A stretch of DNA of 10,820 nt from Solimonas sp041612095 (GTDB lineage: Bacteria > Pseudomonadota > Gammaproteobacteria > Nevskiales > Nevskiaceae): the NCBI GenBank assembly GCA_041612095.1, contig JBFJJW010000111.1, positions 1 to 10,820 of the forward strand. The letters are read 5' to 3'. This document shows positions 6,379-10,820 of the stretch, one piece after another. A program made the position numbers and the translations under genes. The number at the start of each line of letters is the position of its first letter. The first letter of the stretch is position 1. The notes under the pieces are model-generated. The model was not told the DNA's origin, searched no databases, and saw only the letters and a program-made list of their open reading frames with translations.

Positions 6379-7256
6379 TCAGGCAGCTCGGCTAAGTTGC
6401 GGGGTGATTGCGCCGCGCAGCCAGTCTGCCGTGTGCTGCCATGCAGCCTTTGGCATCGTGCCGCGGAAGAACCCAAAGTGCTCAATACGGCTGAGGCCGT
6501 AGTCGGACGGTCGCAGGCTGCGGACCTCGCGTCGGCATTGCGGTACATGGCCGCCAGCGCCGTCACCGCCGCAGGCGGGGCGTAGAGTGCGTCATCGGCG
6601 ATTGCGTACAGGCGCAGCCGCCCTCGGTAGCCCTCGAAATGCTGACGCAAGGGCTCACCCCGGTCATTGGTAATGAAGTCGGGATGCCGGCACCAGCGCG
6701 CCCACTCGCGGGCCACGCCAGCAGGCAGTTCGTCGCCCATGATGCCCGCCGGAATCTTGCCCTTGAGCGCCAGCAGCGCCGGTATGCCCAGATACCAAAG
6801 GGCGATCATGCGCGGCCGCAGGCGCAGCGGCCAATGGCCCCAGTAGCCCGACTGCGCGGCGATGCCGATAGCGGCCGTCAGCAGATGGTTGTTGGGCGCC
6901 AGCCCCAGCAATTGACCGCCGACCGAGTGGCCGACCGCCAGCAGCGGGAGGTGGGTATAGCGCTGATGCAGGTATTGCAGGATAGACGCGTAGTCACGCG
7001 CGCCCCAGTTGTGCATGGTCAGCTGCCCGGGATGTGCGCCGTGAAAGCGGCTGCCGCCGATGCCGCGGTAGTCGTAGGTCAAGACCGCAAAGCCCTGGCT
7101 CGCCAGAAATTCAGCGTAGGGACGGTAGTAGCGCTGTGGCACGCCGGTGGCACTGCTGATCTGAACTGCGGCGATCGGGTGGCGCAGGGGCTCGTACACC
7201 GTAGCTGCCAGCGGGTGACCGTCGACACTGTCGACAGTGAGATGAATTTCGCGCAT
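6379..7256 (-). pseudogene. Alpha/beta hydrolase (serine type) with a one-base frameshift near its C-terminus
   Basis: From ATG at 7256 (GGAG ribosome binding site at 7263-7266) the frame encodes a serine alpha/beta hydrolase. TYDYRGIGGSR lies at 60-70, the elbow AVGHSVGGQ at 107-115 with S111, and the probable acid D221/D222 in AIADDALYAPP. After residue 242 (YRNAD) the frame turns into unlike sequence and runs on to 6327, overlapping the next gene. Two bases further along, the other frame continues the family as EVRSLRPSDYG, then SRIEHFGFFRG with the catalytic His (H260), and a hydrophobic tail ending at TGA 6379-6381. That restored stop sits 3 bp before the DUF4442 start, matching the tight spacing of the operon. 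A single missing base at about 6528-6531 explains everything; the intact protein would have 292 residues. Read as it stands, the product lacks the catalytic His and should be inactive. A sequencing error is an equally good explanation. The unbroken frame as read spans 6327-7256 (309 residues). Confidence 0.85.
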
Positions 7257-7347
7257 GCGGCGCTCCGAATGGTATGGACCTGCGCAGGCTAGGCGCGCGC
7301 GCTGCTGCCGACAAACGAATTCGACAGGTGATTCAGGTGAACCATAT
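7257..7347 (-). promoter_or_regulatory. Short intergenic region between the LysR and alpha/beta hydrolase genes
   Basis: This 91-bp gap is the only place for a promoter of the five-gene acyl/ester unit if that unit is not read through from the LysR gene. It contains short palindromes CCTGCGCAGG (7279-7288) and CGAATTCG (7316-7323), and a direct repeat of TCACCTG within TTCACCTGAATCACCTG (minus strand). A TTGTCG ... TAGCCT pair with 17-bp spacing is a poor promoter match. No terminator for the LysR gene is evident. Confidence 0.3.
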
Positions 7348-8253
7348 TCAGCTGATCAAGGTCTCGCGGGCCAGCAGGTCCTGCAGCCAGGTCCTGAAGA
7401 CCTGCACCTCGGGGCGCGTCTCGTCGCCCTTGCGGCACAGCAGGTAGTAGCCCTGGGGAATCGGGTAGCGCAGCTCTGGCCAGGGCATGGCCAGCTTGCG
7501 GCGCCGGAGCCAGGGATTGACCATCGGCACCAGGCCCATAGCCAGCCCTACGCCCTGTTCGGCGGCACGCAGGATGGCCAGGTAGCTGTCCAGCCACACA
7601 TCGCGCTTGGGCGTGCCCAGCGCCACCCCCGCAACCTGCGCCCACTGCTGCCAGCCTTCGGGCATCGGACTGGAATGGATCAGGGCGATGTCGCCCAGAT
7701 CTGCAGGCGATCGTTTGCCGAGCTGTCTGGACAGCGTCGGCGTGCACACCGGCACCGCCGCCACCGTCATCAGACGCTCGGCGGTGAGGTGCGGCCAGTT
7801 GCCGTTGCCGAAGCGCAACGAAATATCGAGGTCCTCGTGCAGCAGATCGACCGCGCGCAGTTCAGTGCCGATGCGTACATCGATGTCCGGATGCTGCTCC
7901 TGGAATGACGGCAGCGCCGGCACCACGATCTCGCTGGCGATGAACGGCCCCATGCTGATCTTCAGTCTCGCACGGCCATAGCGTTCGGCAACGCGGCCAC
8001 CGCCATCGCGCAGGCGTGCGAGCGTGTCGCGGACGACCTGCAGGTATTCCTTGCCGCCGTCGGTGAGTTCCAGCGAACGATTGCCGCGACGGAACAGCTC
8101 AAAGCCGAGGAATTGTTCCAGCGCCTTGATCTGGTGGCTGATCGCGGAGGGCGTTAAGTGCAGTTCCTGACTGGCGCGCTTGAACGACAGACCGCGGCTT
8201 GCCGCTTCGAACGCGATCAGGGTATGCAGTGGGGGCAGGCGTCGGAAGCGCAT
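7348..8253 (-). CDS. LysR family transcriptional regulator, GcvA-type
   Basis: The 301-residue protein has the standard LysR length and layout. The N-terminal winged helix-turn-helix (residues 1-65) begins RRLPPLHTLIAFEAASRG and contains SFKRASQELHLTPSAISHQIK and LEQFLGFELFRRGNRSLELTDGG; the LPPL...HLTPSAISHQI pattern is that of the GcvA/AmpR-like subgroup. A two-lobed substrate-binding domain follows from about residue 90 (LKISMGPFIASEIVVPALPSF, DISLRFGNGNWP, GVGLAMGLVPMVNPWL). It would act as a ligand-responsive activator or repressor in the cytoplasm. LysR genes usually stand divergent from their targets; this one lies on the same strand, 37 bp behind the histidine kinase gene and 91 bp ahead of the alpha/beta hydrolase. 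Its target is therefore not obvious; the hydrolase operon is the nearest candidate. The ligand is unknown. Confidence 0.93.
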   Translation of the reverse strand: MRFRRLPPLHTLIAFEAASRGLSFKRASQELHLTPSAISHQIKALEQFLGFELFRRGNRSLELTDGGKEYLQVVRDTLARLRDGGGRVAERYGRARLKISMGPFIASEIVVPALPSFQEQHPDIDVRIGTELRAVDLLHEDLDISLRFGNGNWPHLTAERLMTVAAVPVCTPTLSRQLGKRSPADLGDIALIHSSPMPEGWQQWAQVAGVALGTPKRDVWLDSYLAILRAAEQGVGLAMGLVPMVNPWLRRRKLAMPWPELRYPIPQGYYLLCRKGDETRPEVQVFRTWLQDLLARETLIS

Positions 8254-8273
8254 GCCCCATGCTAGCGAAAAGC

Positions 8274-8287
8274 CGCCGGCGCCGGCG
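8274..8287 (-). terminator. GC-rich palindrome followed by TTTT after the kinase gene, possible weak terminator
   Basis: CGCCGGCGCCGGCG is a perfect 14-bp palindrome in the 37-bp gap between the kinase stop and the LysR start. On the minus strand it is followed by GCTTTTCG, so it could fold into a short GC stem ahead of a four-base U-run. The stem is short and the U-run poor, so termination would be partial at best and LysR could still be read through. Confidence 0.3.
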
Positions 8288-8290
8288 TGC

Positions 8291-10438
8291 CTAGCGAGCC
8301 GTCAGCGGCAGCTGCAGGGTGACTTGCCAGCCGTCCGCTTCGTCGCGATCGACCTTCAGCTCGCCGCCCAGCGCCCGGGTGCGACTGCTGAGCATGTTGA
8401 GGCCGCGCCGAAACGTCGGGATGCCCGGCTCGCGGACACCACAGTTGTGCACCGTGAACTGCAGCGCGGTGGGGTCACCCCGTACGGTGACGGTCAGGGT
8501 CTTCGGTTGCGCATGGCGCAGCGCGTTCAGAGTGCTTTCACGCAGCACCCGCACCACGTGCAGGGCCTGCTGCGGATCCAGATGCAGCGGCGGATCGATA
8601 TCTGCCTGCTGCCATTTCAGGGTTACCGACCGCGCTTCGGTGCGATCGTCCAGCTCGGCGCGACACATGCCCAGCAGATCATCAAGGTTCTCGCCGTTGG
8701 ACCCAAGGCTTTGAATCACCAGGCGTAGTTCGTCCAGCACCTCCCGCACCCGGCTTTGCGCAGGTCCATCCGTGGCATGAACCAGCTCCAGCAGGCGTGC
8801 GCCGACGTCGTCGTGCAGGTCGCGCGCAACGCGGCTGCGTTCGCGCTCGACGCCGATATCGACCGCGCGGCGGTAGCTCAGCAAGCGTTCGGTGACGGCG
8901 CGCACCGTCTGCGCCATCTCGATATCGCGCTCGCCGAACAGGCGATGCCCGCCCTCGCAGCCGGTTAGACGCAGACTGCGGTCGTCGTCCAGCCCCGGTA
9001 CTTCAAGCACGAGGCCGCTGTCGGAAACGACCGGCCTCTCCAGGCGCGCGCGACCGCTGCGGATGTCGAGCGGACGAAACAGGCGAGCCAGCGTGTCCCG
9101 CCACAAGGTCTGTGGTGGAGCCGCCTCGGTGGCGATGACCTGCTGCAGCAGCTGCGGCAATGCGGCACTGCCGGCTCCCCCAGCGATTCGCGCAAGGACC
9201 CGCTGCCGCAGCGGAAAGTACGTCCACCCCACCAGCGCCAGCGACAGGCTCAGGGCCAGTGCGATATCCAGCCCGGCCACGTAGATCAGCCCCAGCCCTA
9301 CGGCAACCAGCAGCACTGCGCTGAGCAGTACGGTCCAGGCGTTGAGCCACCATCGATCCAGCTCGAACAGCCGGTAGCGCGCAATACCAAAGGCCAGGCC
9401 CAGATAGATCAGCAGGAACAGTGCAAACGCATAGGCCTGCAGCGATCCGGTATCGGTGCCGAACAAAGCGGGCACAAAGATCACGCCCAGGAACAGACCG
9501 CTGCCCGAGAACCATGCCAGCAGAAACCACTGCAGGGCCGCGCGTTCCAGCGGGCGCTGGCGGGTGCGCCGCCATTGCAGTATGGCCAGCGCGATGGTGC
9601 CGATGAAGCCGGTGAGTATCGGCACCCGCAAGGAAATGTCGAAGTCCGGCAGCCACTGCAGTGCGGATGCCAGTGCCAGCGTCAGGTACAGGGTGATCAG
9701 AACCGGGCCAGGATCAAGGCGTCCGAGCCGTGTGGGGTAGTGCCAGAGCGTGCTGATGAAGGCGGCGCAGAACAGCAGCGAGCCACAGCCGTTGACTGCG
9801 TGCAGCACCCGGAACAGCGATCCGTCCAGCGCCAGTTCGCGCGTGCTGTAGATCGCGGCGGCGCCGGCACTGAGCATCAGGCCGAGTCCGGTAATCACCA
9901 GATAGCTGGCGGCCGGGTCGGTCCGCCGGAAGGCATAGACACCGACGCCGACCATGAAGCCGCTGCATGCCACCAGCAACTGCAGCCAGAAGCTCGCCGG
10001 CAAGCGGGACAGGGGGCGCTTTGGCAATGGCTCGATCGTGTGCTGAGCATTCTCACTGGTACGCACCTGCAGCTGAGGCTGTAGCTGCAATGCATGCAGG
10101 ACCTGCTGGCGCCGCAGGAACTCGCGGTAGTCGTTGACGCCGACGTGACTGGTATCCGGCTCAGGCGATAGATCCGCGCCTTCGGGCGCAAACGACGGAC
10201 CCTGCGGCGCCGACAGCTGGATCAGTCGGGTGCCGCTGCTGACCTCTGCCGCAGGGCCGGTGCTTGCAAGGACCTTCAGCCCTGCCGCGCCCGAATCCGC
10301 AGGGGCCAAGGTCAGGCCCAGCCAAGGTTGGTGAACCGCCAACCAGATCACGGCAAGCGCGAACAGCGCGGCTACCCCCATGGCCGACGTCAGCCAGCCG
10401 GCGGGCGATAGCCGCCGCAAGAAAGGAGTTACAGACAT
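8291..10438 (-). CDS. Multi-TM sensor histidine kinase (HisKA_3/NarL-partner class) with PDZ-like periplasmic segment, ComP-like
   Basis: The 715-residue protein is an integral-membrane sensor kinase. A first helix (about 17-36) is followed by a ~110-residue periplasmic stretch. Its start (PWLGLTLAPADSGAAGLKVL, then GPAAEVSSGTRLIQL) resembles a PDZ domain. About eight or nine more helices fill residues 150-408. A linker (420-520, GAF-like in position but not recognised) leads to the kinase core: H-box ERSRVARDLHDDVGARLL with phospho-acceptor H542, N-box LRESTLNALRHA (N638), a G1 region reading VHNCG (663-667) where D-x-G is usual, and G2 RRGLNMLSSRTRALGGEL. DLHDDVG marks the class that phosphorylates NarL/LuxR-type response regulators. 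The PDZ-plus-many-helices plan recalls Bacillus ComP. No response regulator gene lies beside it; the LysR gene follows 37 bp downstream. The signal is unknown. The start is the first ATG giving an intact TM1; the ribosome binding site is weak. Confidence 0.9.
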   Translation of the reverse strand: MSVTPFLRRLSPAGWLTSAMGVAALFALAVIWLAVHQPWLGLTLAPADSGAAGLKVLASTGPAAEVSSGTRLIQLSAPQGPSFAPEGADLSPEPDTSHVGVNDYREFLRRQQVLHALQLQPQLQVRTSENAQHTIEPLPKRPLSRLPASFWLQLLVACSGFMVGVGVYAFRRTDPAASYLVITGLGLMLSAGAAAIYSTRELALDGSLFRVLHAVNGCGSLLFCAAFISTLWHYPTRLGRLDPGPVLITLYLTLALASALQWLPDFDISLRVPILTGFIGTIALAILQWRRTRQRPLERAALQWFLLAWFSGSGLFLGVIFVPALFGTDTGSLQAYAFALFLLIYLGLAFGIARYRLFELDRWWLNAWTVLLSAVLLVAVGLGLIYVAGLDIALALSLSLALVGWTYFPLRQRVLARIAGGAGSAALPQLLQQVIATEAAPPQTLWRDTLARLFRPLDIRSGRARLERPVVSDSGLVLEVPGLDDDRSLRLTGCEGGHRLFGERDIEMAQTVRAVTERLLSYRRAVDIGVERERSRVARDLHDDVGARLLELVHATDGPAQSRVREVLDELRLVIQSLGSNGENLDDLLGMCRAELDDRTEARSVTLKWQQADIDPPLHLDPQQALHVVRVLRESTLNALRHAQPKTLTVTVRGDPTALQFTVHNCGVREPGIPTFRRGLNMLSSRTRALGGELKVDRDEADGWQVTLQLPLTAR

Positions 10439-10461
10439 GCGCTGAGCATAGCGGAGTGGGA

Positions 10462-10484
10462 CGCTGCGCCCGAAGGGGCCAGCG
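10462..10484 (-). other. Strong hairpin between tRNA-Ser and the kinase gene
   Basis: On the minus strand the arms CGCTGGCCC and GGGCGCAGCG pair over nine base pairs with one bulged G around a CTTC loop. It lies 48 bp after the tRNA CCA end and about 23 bp before the kinase ATG. No U-run follows, so it may be a Rho-assisted or processing structure in the tRNA trailer, or a leader hairpin of the kinase mRNA. Confidence 0.3.
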
Positions 10485-10531
10485 CCTGAGCCATGGCCGG
10501 CCGGCTTGGCGACCGGTGTGCCCGATGATTT

Positions 10532-10619
<88 letters not shown>

Positions 10620-10621
10620 AA

Positions 10622-10635
10622 GGGCGCGCATTGTA
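10622..10635 (-). promoter_or_regulatory. Likely tRNA-Ser promoter: -10 TACAAT with GC-rich discriminator
   Basis: TACAAT (minus strand, 10635-10630) is followed directly by GCGCGCCC and then the tRNA start 10 bases after the -10. GC-rich discriminators of this kind are typical of stable-RNA promoters under stringent control. No good -35 is seen at the normal spacing. Confidence 0.45.
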
Positions 10636-10669
10636 GCGAAGCGATTTAGTCAGCGCGCGTCCAATCCAT

Positions 10670-10703
10670 TAAAATCGCCGGCCTTAGCGCCGGACTGGCC
10701 GGC
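10670..10703 (+). promoter_or_regulatory. Possible aldolase promoter -10 (TAAAAT) and leader hairpin
   Basis: TAAAAT at 10670-10675 matches five of six bases of the -10 consensus; upstream TTAGTC at 10646-10651 is a poor -35. A perfect 7-bp inverted repeat, GCCGGCC (10677-10683) and GGCCGGC (10697-10703), with a 13-base loop would lie at the very 5' end of the resulting ~50-base leader. It ends 17 bases before the GGAG ribosome binding site and may stabilise the mRNA. Confidence 0.4.
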
Positions 10704-10732
10704 AAAACCTCCTAACCGCGGAGTTGAGATTC

Positions 10733-10820
10733 ATGAACGAGAAGGTACTGCACGAAATCGCGTTGGCCATGGTGGCTCCCGGAAAAGGCCTGCTGGCCGC
10801 CGACGAGAGTACCGGCACGA
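10733..10820 (+). CDS. Fructose-bisphosphate aldolase class I, N-terminal 29 codons only
   Basis: From ATG at 10733 the frame reads MNEKVLHEIALAMVAPGKG followed by LLAADESTGT, running off the window. VAPGKGxLAADEST is the conserved N-terminal signature of Schiff-base (class I) fructose-1,6-bisphosphate aldolases, which cleave the hexose bisphosphate to dihydroxyacetone phosphate and glyceraldehyde 3-phosphate in glycolysis and run the reverse in gluconeogenesis. GGAG at 10720-10723 lies 9 bases before the start. The catalytic Lys is beyond the window. The gene is divergent from tRNA-Ser. Family assignment from 29 residues is firm because this motif is distinctive. Confidence 0.9.
   Translation, partial: MNEKVLHEIALAMVAPGKGLLAADESTGT

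Overview
The window is high-GC, densely coded bacterial chromosome, mostly on the minus strand. The gene families present (lipid and acyl-CoA metabolism, a ComP-like sensor kinase, class I fructose-bisphosphate aldolase next to a tRNA-Ser that encodes its own CCA end) suggest a gammaproteobacterium, perhaps of the Nevskiales/Xanthomonadales type. That placement is inference from gene content only. I see no mobile element, CRISPR array, integrase or sharp change in composition. The region looks like native metabolic chromosome rather than an island.

Layout from left to right. (1) Positions 1-2345, minus strand: a tight three-gene unit read right to left, made of a histidine-phosphatase-fold protein, a short-chain dehydrogenase and a zinc-independent quinone oxidoreductase cut by the left edge. 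(2) 2346-2616: the largest non-coding stretch (271 bp), a divergent promoter region. (3) 2617-3432, plus strand: an epoxide-hydrolase-like alpha/beta hydrolase with a strong ribosome binding site. (4) 3436-7256, minus strand: a five-gene unit of an alpha/beta hydrolase broken by a one-base frameshift, a hotdog thioesterase-like DUF4442 protein, a second alpha/beta hydrolase with Cys instead of Ser at the nucleophile elbow, a crotonase that looks like an enoyl-CoA isomerase, and a TetR regulator. An 18-bp near-perfect palindrome lies just upstream of the TetR gene. (5) 7348-10438, minus strand: a GcvA-type LysR regulator directly behind a ten-helix, PDZ-like sensor histidine kinase with no response regulator beside it. 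(6) 10532-10619, minus strand: tRNA-Ser(UGA). (7) From 10733, plus strand: the start of a class I fructose-bisphosphate aldolase with a leader hairpin.

Taken together, region 4 reads as a small acyl/ester catabolism operon (ester hydrolases, acyl-CoA thioesterase, enoyl-CoA isomerase) probably controlled by its own TetR protein. Region 1 is a redox unit often seen near fatty-acid or isoprenoid acyl-CoA genes. The points most worth a second look are the Cys-elbow hydrolase, the frameshifted hydrolase, the TetR palindrome, a palindrome with a -10-like core ahead of the isomerase gene, and the orphan kinase with an adjacent LysR gene.
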